From the NCBI RefSeq assembly GCF_001613305.1, contig NZ_BDCC01000089.1:1-32457 (forward strand): a stretch of DNA of 32,457 nt, in the 5' to 3' direction. This document shows, piece by piece, positions 23,571 through 31,820 of this stretch (the stretch's first letter is position 1; each line of letters begins with the position of its first letter). This DNA is from Nocardia vaccinii NBRC 15922. Its GTDB lineage: Bacteria > Actinomycetota > Actinomycetes > Mycobacteriales > Mycobacteriaceae. Below the pieces are notes generated by a model. The model ran no database searches and had not been told where the DNA came from. It saw only the letters and a program-made list of their open reading frames with translations. The position numbers and the translations under genes were made by a program.

Positions 23571-24902
23571 ATGGCCTTCGTACGACTTACCGGCGTCACG
23601 TATCACGATCCCGAATCGGCTCATGACAGTTATCTCTTGTTCACCGGGGCGGACTCGGTCACGCGCCTGATCGATACGAACGGCGTGGTCCGGCACGAGT
23701 GGCCGTTCGCGGGCGTGCCGCCGCGCATCATCGATCCCGCGCTGGCGGACGGTCGGCTCGGCGACGTCGGACTGCGCCTGTCGTTCAGCGGCGATCCGCG
23801 TGGCGGCATCTACGCCAATGGCACTGTGGGACAGCTGACCTGGTCCGGCGAACGCGTCTGGGAATGGGGCGCCCAGGCCCCCGGCGGGGCGGCGCGGCAG
23901 AACCACGACTGGGAGCTGCTGCCCAACGGGAACCGGCTGCTGCTGGTGACCATCCCGCGCGTGGTGCCCGAACTGGGGCCGCATCCGGTCGGTGATCAGG
24001 GGCTCTACGAGGTCGATCCGGCCGGTGCGATCGTCTGGGAGTGGCGCGCTGGCGACCACTTGGCCGAATTGGGCTTCTCCGAGGAGGGGTGGAGTGCGTT
24101 GCGCGAGACCGTCGCTCGCGATCCCGACGATCCCTGGGGCTATCTGGAGATCAACAGCGCCAAGACGCTCGGTCCCAATCGCTGGCACCGCGCGGACCCC
24201 GATGGTGTGTTCCACCCGGACAACATCCTGATCAGCTCGCGCAAGGCGAATATCGTCGCGCTGATCGACAAGACGACCGAATCCATTGTGTGGCAGGCGG
24301 GCCCGTACTTCGACGCGGTTCCGGGCGCGCAGCATCAGCGGATCAACGCGCACAAGGTGCCGCGGGCGCTCGACCAGATCTCCGGACAGCACAATCCGCA
24401 CCTCATCGCCGACGGGCTGCCGGGTGCGGGCAATATCCTCGTCTTCGACAATCAGGGCGGCGCCGGGTATCCGCCTGCGCCACTGGGCATCTACGCCGGA
24501 TCGCGGGTGCTCGAGATCGATCCGGTGACGCGGCAGATCGTCTGGCAGTACACCGCCGAGGACTCCGGACTGCCCTCGTGGACGTTCTTCAGCTCTTTCG
24601 TCGGCAACGCCCAGCGCCTGCCCAACGGCAACACCCTCGTCACCGAGGGGATGCAGGGCCGGATCTTCCAGGTGACCCCCGAAGGGCGCGTGGTGTGGGA
24701 GTACGTCTCGCCCTACGAGGGGCTGGGCGTGGGCGGCGAACCTGAGGTCGGTGAACCGCGGGCGCCGGGTGTGGACCGCCTCACCTCGACACCGATGGTC
24801 TACCGCGCCCAGGCCGTGCCCTTCGAATGGGTGCCGCTCGGCGGGCCCGAGACCGCACCCGCCGCTGTCGATCTGCGCACCACCGCGCGTTCCGGCGCAT
24901 AG
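23571..24902 (+). CDS. Arylsulfotransferase (ASST)-family protein, no signal peptide
   Basis: A 443-residue beta-propeller protein of the ASST family. Repeated blade motifs are visible: GGIYANGTVGQLTWSGERVWEW, NHDWELLPNGNRLLL, GAIVWEWRAGDHL, VFHPDNILISSRKANIVALID, QHNPHLIADGLPGAGNILVFDN, and NAQRLPNGNTLVTEGMQGRIFQV. His-rich loops such as QHNPH (273-277) are in positions where ASST enzymes bind sulfate. Known ASSTs are periplasmic and transfer sulfate from aryl sulfates to phenols. Here no signal peptide precedes the domain, so the protein should be cytoplasmic. The ATG at 23571 has GGAG 8 bases upstream. It heads the operon with an organosulfur-type ABC importer. Confidence 0.8.
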   Translation: MAFVRLTGVTYHDPESAHDSYLLFTGADSVTRLIDTNGVVRHEWPFAGVPPRIIDPALADGRLGDVGLRLSFSGDPRGGIYANGTVGQLTWSGERVWEWGAQAPGGAARQNHDWELLPNGNRLLLVTIPRVVPELGPHPVGDQGLYEVDPAGAIVWEWRAGDHLAELGFSEEGWSALRETVARDPDDPWGYLEINSAKTLGPNRWHRADPDGVFHPDNILISSRKANIVALIDKTTESIVWQAGPYFDAVPGAQHQRINAHKVPRALDQISGQHNPHLIADGLPGAGNILVFDNQGGAGYPPAPLGIYAGSRVLEIDPVTRQIVWQYTAEDSGLPSWTFFSSFVGNAQRLPNGNTLVTEGMQGRIFQVTPEGRVVWEYVSPYEGLGVGGEPEVGEPRAPGVDRLTSTPMVYRAQAVPFEWVPLGGPETAPAAVDLRTTARSGA

Positions 24903-24924
24903 CACCGAAAAGAGTTCAGGTCAG

Positions 24925-25788
24925 ATGACATCGAGTCTGCAGACGACATCAGGGCGTATGGACCCGGCGACGGCGAATCTCCCGCCGGACCGGGTACGTG
25001 TGTGGCGAAGGCTGCCGGGCGTAGCGGGCCGACGCTGGCGGGTGGTCGGCGGAACGGCCGCCGGGATCGCCCTGGCCGCGCTGCTGTGGTCCGTGGTGGC
25101 TGCCACGGGAGCCTTTCCGCGCCAATTGTTTCCGACCGTGCCGCAGATCATCCGGGCGGGTCACGCGCTGTGGCGCGACGGGCTGCTCGTCCCGGATCTG
25201 GGGGCAAGCCTGCGCCGGGCGGTGCTCGGACTGGCGGTCGGGGGTGTCGTCGGGATCGGGGCGGCGATCCTCACCGCGAATACCGGTGCGGGCCGCCGGC
25301 TGCTGCAACCGGTGTTGCGGCTGCTGTCGCCGGTGCCGACCATCGGGCTGGTGCCACTGGCGATCCTGTGGTTCGGGCTCGGTGAGAACAGCAAGGTGCT
25401 CGTCATCGCGCTCGGTGTGTTCGTACCGGTCTGGATGAACAGCCACTCCGGCTTCGCCGGAACTCCGCCGGACTATCTGCAGGCCGCGCGGTGCCTGGGC
25501 GCGGGACGTCGGCAGATGCTCACCCGCATCGTCATCCCCGAGGCGGTTCCCGATGTGGTCGCGGGGGTGAGGGTCGGCGCGGCAATGGCTTTCGTGCTGA
25601 TCGTCGTCGCCGAGATGACCGGAACCACCGCCGGTATCGGCTACCGGATCTATCAGGCGCAACTCTATTCGCAGGCGGACCGGCTGATCTTCTGCCTGAT
25701 CGTGCTCGGAATCCTCGGCGCGGCATGTGATCTGGCGATCGTCGCGATCACCGCACCCGTGTTGCGCTGGGCCGAGGAGGTGCGCTGA
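24925..25788 (+). CDS. SsuC/TauC-type ABC transporter permease
   Basis: A 287-residue inner-membrane permease. After an N-terminal tail of about 45 residues it has about six transmembrane helices. The EAA loop reads YLQAARCLGAGRRQMLTRIVIPEAVPDVVAGVRVGAAMAFVLIVVAEM, the binding-protein-dependent transport pattern. The family imports sulfonates, taurine, nitrate or pyrimidine precursors. It starts 22 bases after the arylsulfotransferase stop, and its end is separated from the ATPase start by a single base, so all four genes form one operon. Confidence 0.9.
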   Translation: MTSSLQTTSGRMDPATANLPPDRVRVWRRLPGVAGRRWRVVGGTAAGIALAALLWSVVAATGAFPRQLFPTVPQIIRAGHALWRDGLLVPDLGASLRRAVLGLAVGGVVGIGAAILTANTGAGRRLLQPVLRLLSPVPTIGLVPLAILWFGLGENSKVLVIALGVFVPVWMNSHSGFAGTPPDYLQAARCLGAGRRQMLTRIVIPEAVPDVVAGVRVGAAMAFVLIVVAEMTGTTAGIGYRIYQAQLYSQADRLIFCLIVLGILGAACDLAIVAITAPVLRWAEEVR

Positions 25789-25789
25789 G

Positions 25790-26581
25790 ATGGCGATCGC
25801 GACACGGGATCTGGCGGTGCACTTCCCGGGAAATCCGCACCCCACCCTGCGGGGTATCGATCTGGCCGTGCCCGATGGGGCGTTCAGCGTCCTGGTCGGT
25901 GCGTCGGGGAGCGGGAAATCGACGCTGCTGCACTGCCTCGCCGGGCTCATCGCGCCCACCGCGGGCACGGTCACCGAGGACGGGGAACCGGTGCGCGCCC
26001 CCGATCCGCGCCGGGGCGTCGCCTTTCAGCGGGACGTGTTGTTCCCCTGGATGAGTGTCGCGGGCAATATCGAATTCGCCCTACGCGCAAGGAGAGTCGC
26101 CGCCAAACAACGACGCGCCCGGATCGAGGAACTGCTCGATCTGGTCGGGCTGCCCGCCGAGATCGCCGGGAAGCGGCCGAATCAGCTCTCCGGCGGCATG
26201 CGTCAGCGAGTGGGCCTGGCGCGGATGCTGGCCGGTGAACCCGACATCATGCTGATGGACGAACCGTTCGCCGCGCTCGATGCCCTGACCCGGCTCAATA
26301 TGCAGGATCTGCTCATCGATCTGTGGACCCGGCTGCGGCGCACGATCGTGTTCGTCACCCACGACGTGGACGAGGCGATCCGGTTGTCCGACACGATCAG
26401 TGTGCTGCACGGCGGGCGGATCGCGAACCGGATCACCAATCCGCTCGACCGCCCCCGGCCCGCGGACACCCTGGCCGACCAACCCGGATACAGCGAACTG
26501 CGCCGGACGCTGCACCACGAACTCGGGATCGAGCGCGACCCCGAGGGTGGTTCTCGCACAACAACGTCGACCTCACTCTGA
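25790..26581 (+). CDS. SsuB/TauB-type ABC transporter ATPase
   Basis: A 263-residue ATPase. It has Walker A GASGSGKSTL, Q-loop FQRDVLFPWMSVAGNIEFAL, signature LSGGMRQRVGLARML, Walker B IMLMDEPFAALD, and switch His in VTHDVDEAIRLSD. The FPWM sequence after the Q-loop and the DEPFAALDALTR form are typical of the nitrate/sulfonate/taurine importer group. The ATG lies one base after the permease stop and follows GAGG. The C-terminal tail after RTLHHELG is short and Thr/Ser-rich. Confidence 0.93.
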   Translation: MAIATRDLAVHFPGNPHPTLRGIDLAVPDGAFSVLVGASGSGKSTLLHCLAGLIAPTAGTVTEDGEPVRAPDPRRGVAFQRDVLFPWMSVAGNIEFALRARRVAAKQRRARIEELLDLVGLPAEIAGKRPNQLSGGMRQRVGLARMLAGEPDIMLMDEPFAALDALTRLNMQDLLIDLWTRLRRTIVFVTHDVDEAIRLSDTISVLHGGRIANRITNPLDRPRPADTLADQPGYSELRRTLHHELGIERDPEGGSRTTTSTSL

Positions 26582-26598
26582 ATTACGAAGGCAAGAAT

Positions 26599-27564
26599 AT
26601 GACATCGCGTACACTCCGGCCGATCACCGTGGTCGCCGCTCTCCTGGCCCTGCTCGGAACACTGGTCGCGTGCTCCGGCTCCGGTGAGTCCGATCCCAAG
26701 ACGCTCACGGTCGGCTTCGTCGTGGATCCCTCGTGGGCGCAGATACCCGTCGCGGAGCACAGCGGATACTTCACCGAGCGCGGGGTGAAGGTGAAGGTGG
26801 TCGATTTCGCCACCGGCGTCGAGGCGCTGCAGGCGCTCGCCGCGCACCAGGTCGACATCGCCACCGCCGCCGATGTGCCCGCGGCGGCGGCACTCACCCG
26901 CACACCGTCCCTGCGCATCGTCGGGGACGGATCGCGGTGGCAGGGTTCTCGGATCGTTGCCCGCCGCAGCGCCGGAATCACCTCGCTGAACGACCTGTCC
27001 GGGAAATCGATCGGCACGCCGCTGGGTACCAGCGCGGCCTACTTCGCCTCGAACGCGCTGTCGCACGCGAATATCGAGGCGAAGCTCGTGCAGGTCGCGC
27101 CACCGGCGGCGGTCACCGCCGCGACGCAGCGCAACGTCGACGCGATCGCCATCTTCCAGCCCTACCAGGCTCAGGTCGAACAGGCTCTCGGTGGCGACGC
27201 GGTGGAACTCGCCGGCGGCACCTACGATCAGCACAGCCTCTACCTGGCCACCGACACGGCCGTCGCCGGCAAGTCCGACGCGCTGTCGGCCTTCTTCGCC
27301 GCCCTGAACGACGCGAGTGCCCAGCTCGCCACTCGCGCCGCACCGGCGATCTCGGCCGTCGCCACCGCCACCCAACTGCCCGCCGACCTGGTCGGCCGCA
27401 TCCTGCCGGAATTCGACTACACCATCCAGCTCCCCGCCGATCTCACCGGAGTGCTTGTCGCTCAGGCGAATTGGGCCAAGGCGCAGGGATCGGTCGATCG
27501 CTCGGTGAACCTTCCCGACTACGCGGCCTTCGTTGACCGCGATTTCCTGCCGCACGCCGGATAA
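26599..27564 (+). CDS. SsuA/TauA-type substrate-binding lipoprotein
   Basis: A 321-residue lipoprotein of the NMT1/SsuA family. The signal sequence ends with the lipobox LVAC, Cys25. The mature domain begins TLTVGFVVDPSWAQIPVAEHSGYFTERGVKVKVVDFATGVEALQALAAHQVDIATAADVPAAAAL, the usual opening with a Y-F after the first strand and the A-D-I-A-T pattern. ARRSAGITSLNDLSGKSIGTPLGTSAAYF is the family's second lobe signature. The ligand is probably a sulfonate or a related organosulfur compound, guided by the arylsulfotransferase-like gene in the same operon; the residues in view do not identify it. Confidence 0.9.
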   Translation: MTSRTLRPITVVAALLALLGTLVACSGSGESDPKTLTVGFVVDPSWAQIPVAEHSGYFTERGVKVKVVDFATGVEALQALAAHQVDIATAADVPAAAALTRTPSLRIVGDGSRWQGSRIVARRSAGITSLNDLSGKSIGTPLGTSAAYFASNALSHANIEAKLVQVAPPAAVTAATQRNVDAIAIFQPYQAQVEQALGGDAVELAGGTYDQHSLYLATDTAVAGKSDALSAFFAALNDASAQLATRAAPAISAVATATQLPADLVGRILPEFDYTIQLPADLTGVLVAQANWAKAQGSVDRSVNLPDYAAFVDRDFLPHAG

Positions 27565-27620
27565 CAAGGGCGGCAATGCGTTCGAGCCTGGCGTATGACA
27601 GTTTTCGGCCGACCGAAGGG

Positions 27621-28082
27621 TCAGTCGAGGCAGAACTCGTTGCCCTCCGGGTCGGCCATGACGATGTGACCCGCGGCCATCGGGGGAGCGGGTTCGTGGC
27701 GTTGCAGGCGGGTGGCGCCCAGTGCGACCAGACGGTCGCATTCGGCTTCGAGAGCTGCCATGCGGTCCGGGCCCGCTGCACCGGGCGCGGCGCGCAGGTC
27801 GAGGTGCAGGCGGTTCTTGGCAATCTTGTCCTCGGGCACCTGCTGGAAGAACACCCGCGGGCCGCGGCCGCCGGGATCCTCGATGGCGGATCTGGTGTTG
27901 CGCTGATCCTCGGGAACACCCAGACCGGCGAGGAATTCGTCCCAGGCGACCAGCGGGTCGGCTCCGGCAGGGAGAGGGACCCCGGGCGGGCCCGGATGGA
28001 TATAGCCCAGCGCCTCGCGCCAGAACGTGGACAGTGCGCGCGGGTCGTGCGCGTCGACGGTGATCTGGATCTCGCGGCTCAT
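27621..28082 (-). CDS. VOC-family (glyoxalase-like) protein
   Basis: A 153-residue protein of the vicinal oxygen chelate fold. It begins IQITVDAHDPRALSTFWREALGY, the first beta-alpha-beta unit, and ends with HIVMADPEGNEFCLD, the standard VOC C-terminal strand. The middle has KNRLHLDLRA, with the His of the metal site or its remnant. In the glyoxalase_6-type branch the function is often unknown, with some members conferring resistance or acting as isomerases. The start ATG overlaps the stop of the DinB gene by four bases, so the two are translated together. Confidence 0.85.
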   Translation of the reverse strand: MSREIQITVDAHDPRALSTFWREALGYIHPGPPGVPLPAGADPLVAWDEFLAGLGVPEDQRNTRSAIEDPGGRGPRVFFQQVPEDKIAKNRLHLDLRAAPGAAGPDRMAALEAECDRLVALGATRLQRHEPAPPMAAGHIVMADPEGNEFCLD

Positions 28083-28654
28083 CGACTCGAACCGTTCGTG
28101 TGCAGGTAGAGGTCGCGCAGCAGGCAGACCTCGGCCATGTGGTGGATCAGTTCCCGGTGGATGTGCAGTACCAGAGCGGCCATCGGTGCGTCCGGGAAGG
28201 GCTCCTTCTCGCCGACCGGGACTCGCAAGCCGTCCTCGCCGAGGCCACGCAGTCCGGTGAACCAGATATCGAGTTGGGTATCGAGTTGTTCGAGCGCGGT
28301 GGTCGCGTCACCGGCGTACTCCCAGGTGTTGTAATCGGTTGCGGGCGAGCCGAAATGCGCCGCGTTGCGCATGGCCAGCACGCCGACGATGACATGGCCC
28401 AGCCGCCAGGCGATCGTGGTGAACGGCACGGGGTCCGGTTCCGGATAGGCGAAGTCGATGGTGAAATCTCCCGAGCCGCCCTGGATGGCCGCGGACGACG
28501 CGCCGCGCGGATGAACATTCCAGGCATCGGGAACCGGCGACCAGAAGTACTCCGCATCGGTCAGCCCGGCCAGGCGCGGTCGCACCTGGTGTTCCCAGTG
28601 GTACTCGCACTGCTCGCGCAGCATACGGTTCCAGTCGAGTTGGTCTGTGGTCAT
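28079..28654 (-). CDS. DinB-superfamily protein
   Basis: A 191-residue four-helix-bundle protein of the DinB/DUF664 group. Its His residues are arranged as a metal site: the stretch AWRLGHVIVGVLA and the later HIHRELIHHMAEVCLLRDLY. Similar proteins use mycothiol or bacillithiol as cofactor in actinobacteria and firmicutes, or act in detoxification. DWNRMLREQCEYHWEHQVRPRLAGLTDAEYFWSP is the usual beginning. It is paired with a VOC protein and divergent from a WYL regulator, an arrangement that suggests a stress-response or detoxification unit. The ATG at 28654 has only GGTG upstream. Confidence 0.85.
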   Translation of the reverse strand: MTTDQLDWNRMLREQCEYHWEHQVRPRLAGLTDAEYFWSPVPDAWNVHPRGASSAAIQGGSGDFTIDFAYPEPDPVPFTTIAWRLGHVIVGVLAMRNAAHFGSPATDYNTWEYAGDATTALEQLDTQLDIWFTGLRGLGEDGLRVPVGEKEPFPDAPMAALVLHIHRELIHHMAEVCLLRDLYLHTNGSSR

Positions 28655-28672
28655 GCGCACACCATGACACGC

Positions 28673-28697
28673 CCTGCGGACAGCTACGGTCCGCAGG
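28673..28697. promoter_or_regulatory. Inverted repeat between the DinB and WYL genes
   Basis: CCTGCGGAC and GTCCGCAGG, perfect 9-bp arms with a 7-base centre, within the 61-bp gap between the divergent starts. It is well placed to control both directions and is the best candidate site for the WYL protein. Confidence 0.6.
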
Positions 28698-28715
28698 TTC
28701 TGGCAGTCTGGAGAT

Positions 28716-29687
28716 ATGGACGAGGACGACGGGCGAAGTACCACCGAACGGGTGCTGACCCTGCTCGGGCTGTTGCAGCAACGCCAGATCTGGACCGGGC
28801 CGGAACTGGCCGACCGGCTCGGGGTCACTTCCCGCACGGTGCGGCGCGATATCGAAAGGCTGCGCGCACTGGGCTACACCGTGCAGTCCGATCACGGTAT
28901 CGGCGGCGGCTATCGGCTGGGCCCCGGTCCGGACCTGCCGCCGTTGCTGCTGGACGACGAGGAGGCCATCGCCACCGCGGTCGCGCTGCTCGTCGGTGCG
29001 GGCGGCGCGATCACCGGCGACGGCGACGCCGGACTGCGGGCGCTGACCAAACTCGACCGGGTACTGCCCACCCGCCTGCGGCACGAGGTCGCCGCGCTGG
29101 CCGGTGCGGTGGAATCCTTCGGCGGGGGCCGCACACCGGTGGATCCGCGGATGTTGATGACCTTGGCCCGCGCGTGCCGGGACCAGGTGGAGGCCGGGTT
29201 CGACTACCCGTCCTCGACCCCGCCGCGACGGCGGCGGGTCGAGCCCTACCGCCTGGTCGCCTCCGACCGGCGCTGGTATCTGCTCGCCTACGACCTGGAC
29301 CGGGACGACTGGCGCAGCTTCCGGGTGGACCGGATGACCGAAGTTGCCGCGCGGACGTGGCGGTTCCGGCCGCGCGAGATGCCCGCGGCGGCGTCGTACG
29401 TGCAGGAGGGTGTCGTGGTGCGGGCATATCCGCATCGGGCCCGGGTACACGTACGGGCACCGGCCGAAACGGTGCGCGCGCAGGTTCCCGCCCAGGCCGC
29501 CGTCGTACACCCGCGAGCGGACGGGACCTGCGAAATCCTCAGTGGCGCGGAAGATCTGGACCTCGTCCTGGTCCACGTCCTGCTGCTCGGGCACGAGTTC
29601 ACCGTGCTGGACCCGCCCGAACTCGTACAGCGCTGTCGGACCCTCGCGGACCGGCTGACGGCTGCCGGTGTGCGGGCGAAGGCCTGA
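28716..29687 (+). CDS. WYL-domain helix-turn-helix regulator
   Basis: A 323-residue regulator. An N-terminal HTH_11 domain, about 10-62, reads RVLTLLGLLQQRQIWTGPELADRLGVTSRTVRRDIERLRALGYTV. After a linker with GGGYRLGPG comes the WYL domain (about 150-230, VEPYRLVASDRRWYLLAYDLDRDDWRSFRVDRM), a ligand-sensing Sm-like fold. The C-terminal WCX-type extension follows. A GGAG sits only two bases before the ATG, so the start may be leaderless or slightly misplaced, but no later start keeps the HTH whole. It is divergent from the DinB/VOC pair and probably controls it. Confidence 0.92.
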   Translation: MDEDDGRSTTERVLTLLGLLQQRQIWTGPELADRLGVTSRTVRRDIERLRALGYTVQSDHGIGGGYRLGPGPDLPPLLLDDEEAIATAVALLVGAGGAITGDGDAGLRALTKLDRVLPTRLRHEVAALAGAVESFGGGRTPVDPRMLMTLARACRDQVEAGFDYPSSTPPRRRRVEPYRLVASDRRWYLLAYDLDRDDWRSFRVDRMTEVAARTWRFRPREMPAAASYVQEGVVVRAYPHRARVHVRAPAETVRAQVPAQAAVVHPRADGTCEILSGAEDLDLVLVHVLLLGHEFTVLDPPELVQRCRTLADRLTAAGVRAKA

Positions 29688-29704
29688 AGCCCGCGCCGCG
29701 CAGC

Positions 29705-31027
29705 TCAACTCGGGGCGGGCCCACCACGCAGCACCTGAAAACCGGCCTGCTCCACCACTATCGGAATACGCCGGGCGGCCCGCAGATGCTGAAGCTGCGC
29801 GGCATCGGGCAATTCGTCCCAGGGCAGCGGCAGCGCGTCGTCCCGATCGTGTCGTTCGGACAGATTCGTGAAGCGCGCGGCGATCCGGTCCTGCATCCAG
29901 TGGCCGTATTCGAGTTCGGCCAGTCTGCGCACCTCGGCGTCGTCGAAGTGCGCCGCCAACTCGTTATCGAAAACAGGCACCATGAAGCAGCCGATCGCGG
30001 CGAGATTCTCCCCGATGCGGCGGGCCTGCAACCGGCTCGCCGCGCGCTTGCGATCGGGTAGCTCCGACCATGAGCGCAACACATCGGCCTCGGCCGGGAC
30101 CCGCCCGGTGGTCATGGCCGCGTGTACCCGCGCCTGATGCGCCACGCGCTCGCTCGTCTCGTGCATCGCCCGCGCCAACTGCTCGGTGACCTGACCGGTG
30201 ACGTATCCGGTGAGGCTGTGGATCACCCGATCCTGCGCGATGAACCGCTGCTTCATCCGGCGGCATTCGTGCAACACCGCCTGGGCATCGAGAAAGGTCT
30301 GCTCGGAACGACGATCCCCGGTGCGGCCCAGCACATCCTGGCCGACCATGATCACGATCATGAACACCAGCTGAGCCAGCGAGGACAGAAATGTCATGAA
30401 CAGGAACGGATATCGATCGAACCGCTGAAGTCCGGTCTGTGCCAGCACGATCCACGCGACCTGCGTTCCGGCCGCCAGATAGAACGCCCAGACGCTGCCC
30501 AGCCGCGTGGTCAGCCAGGCCGCGATCCGATCGTTGCGGGTGACGGCCTGATCGGCCGCCTGCGGTGGATCCTGCACCCGATGCTGTTCGATCCACGGGT
30601 GCGGACTCGACTCGAGCAGGCTCAACCCGCGGCTCAACTCCCGGTCCTGTCGGTCCAGATGTGCCTGCAGATCCGCGACCTGCCGGAACACCATCTCGGT
30701 GTTCTCATAGGTCTGCACCGAGCGCCGGTCGGCCGCGGCGCTGAGCACCCGCTGGCCGACCAGGATGACCAGGCACAGCACCAATTGCACGACATTGTTC
30801 AGGAACAGCAGGAACTGGAACGGATATGGATCGGCCCGATGCAAGGGAGGCCACCACGTCGCCAGTCCCGCGTAGACGGCGAACGCCGCCAGCACCAGGT
30901 ACAGTGCCGGCATCGAACCCACCGACCGGGTCACCGCGGCCGCCACCGCATCGTTCACGCCGATCCGCTCGTCGGCCATCAGCACCGGGGATCGCTGTCG
31001 GTCGGACGCTGGGTTGCCGCTGTTCAA
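29705..31027 (-). CDS. Two DUF1003 domains fused to a RyR domain
   Basis: About 440 residues. Two DUF1003-type units, each a pair of transmembrane helices followed by a helix, carry the repeated patterns DPYPFQFLLFLNN (near 67) with VGQ and DRR, and DRYPFLFMTFLSS (near 204) with VGQ and DRR. The C-terminal part (about 350-435) fits the RyR domain: LAELEYGHWMQDR, then LPLPWDELPDAAQLQHLRAARRIPIVVEQAGF. Prokaryotic RyR domains are thought to bind nucleotide-derived ligands. The protein may be a ligand-gated membrane element. The TTG at 31027 follows GAGGAG and is preferred; the ATG at 30979 would shorten it by 16 residues. It converges on the WYL gene, with a 17-bp gap. Confidence 0.8.
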   Translation of the reverse strand: MNSGNPASDRQRSPVLMADERIGVNDAVAAAVTRSVGSMPALYLVLAAFAVYAGLATWWPPLHRADPYPFQFLLFLNNVVQLVLCLVILVGQRVLSAAADRRSVQTYENTEMVFRQVADLQAHLDRQDRELSRGLSLLESSPHPWIEQHRVQDPPQAADQAVTRNDRIAAWLTTRLGSVWAFYLAAGTQVAWIVLAQTGLQRFDRYPFLFMTFLSSLAQLVFMIVIMVGQDVLGRTGDRRSEQTFLDAQAVLHECRRMKQRFIAQDRVIHSLTGYVTGQVTEQLARAMHETSERVAHQARVHAAMTTGRVPAEADVLRSWSELPDRKRAASRLQARRIGENLAAIGCFMVPVFDNELAAHFDDAEVRRLAELEYGHWMQDRIAARFTNLSERHDRDDALPLPWDELPDAAQLQHLRAARRIPIVVEQAGFQVLRGGPAPS

Positions 31028-31535
31028 TCGTTCAGTCTCCTCGGATGCGGTACCGGATCGGCTATGCCACAACGGTATATCGTCGCAATGGGAGCGATCC
31101 GAACCGCTCGAGACCAGGTGTCATCCGATCCGTGCACTCGGTCGGTCGCGCCGCCGGTACCCGCCTGGCCGATGCCGGGCCGCGTGGACCCGGACACGAA
31201 AACACGTGCGCACCAACGCCTCATTGTCGGCGACCAGGACGTGATCGGCTGCGGCGAGTCCGGCATCGCCGCCCTCATCGATCGGAAACTCGCGGTCACC
31301 GCGTAGCGGCCCGCGGTCCCGGCTCGAATCGGCCGCCGAGCAGCGGCACGCGCTCACGCATGCCGGGTGATCCCGAGACTCGAACCGCTGGAATCGGTTC
31401 GAGTCTCGTTCGGTCCGGATCGCCGCCGACGGCGGAGATTGTTGCTGTTCCCGGACGCCTCCCGCGAGGGGCGCGCCGACGATTCGGAGTGATGCCGCCG
31501 ACCGGGCCGCGGAGACTGCGGCCGGGCGGTATCGC
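31028..31535. other. Intergenic region with one strong hairpin
   Basis: About 500 bp without a supported gene. The only clear structure is the stem-loop at 31374-31408, described separately. Short frames on both strands have no ribosome-binding site and look like chance. Confidence 0.5.
31374..31408. terminator. Strong stem-loop with 14-bp perfect arms
   Basis: CGAGACTCGAACCG (31374-31387) and CGGTTCGAGTCTCG (31395-31408) with a 7-base loop. It is downstream of the small membrane-protein gene on the minus strand (stop at 31536), so a terminator is the simplest reading. The arm GGTTCGAGTCTC closely resembles the T-arm of a tRNA gene, which could alternatively mark an old attachment site; the rest of a tRNA is not present. 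Confidence 0.55.
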
Positions 31536-31820
31536 CTACCCGATGACGGCGTTCATGATCGTGCCCGCGCTGGTAGCGACCAGTCCGCCGATCATGGCGC
31601 CCGCCACCATCTTCGGTGACTGCGAGCCGCCGCCGGTCCACTTCTCCCAGGCGAAATGGCCTCCGGCATAGACGATTGCGAGGATCCCGGACATGATGAC
31701 GAACCAGGTGAAGTACCGCACGAGCTTCATCAGTTTGTCCGCCGCGGGCGGGGTCTCGGGAGTAGGGTTGCCGACCTGCGCGAGGATGGTGTCGTGCAGG
31801 TGAAGGGCCACGAGAATCAT
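31536..31820 (-). CDS. Small two-helix membrane protein, VirB2/TrbC-like layout
   Basis: A 94-residue protein with two hydrophobic helices, about 36-56 (YFTWFVIMSGILAIVYAGGHF) and 72-92 (MVAGAMIGGLVATSAGTIMNAV), joined by a polar stretch with Trp-Glu-Lys and Gly-Gly-Gly. Small two-helix proteins of this shape, with a Gly/Ala-rich second helix, include VirB2/TrbC-type pilins and hypothetical proteins of actinobacterial conjugative elements. No other transfer gene is visible here, so the assignment rests only on shape. The ATG at 31820 has a weak AGAG upstream. Confidence 0.5.
   Translation of the reverse strand: MILVALHLHDTILAQVGNPTPETPPAADKLMKLVRYFTWFVIMSGILAIVYAGGHFAWEKWTGGGSQSPKMVAGAMIGGLVATSAGTIMNAVIG

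Noticed and set aside
28100..30061. Plus-strand open frame of 653 codons
   Set aside because: It runs through the DinB, WYL and DUF1003-RyR genes in another frame; each of those has recognisable domains.
31374..31408. tRNA gene suggested by the GGTTCGAGTCTC arm
   Set aside because: No anticodon arm, D-arm or acceptor stem can be formed around it; the bases form a simple long hairpin instead.
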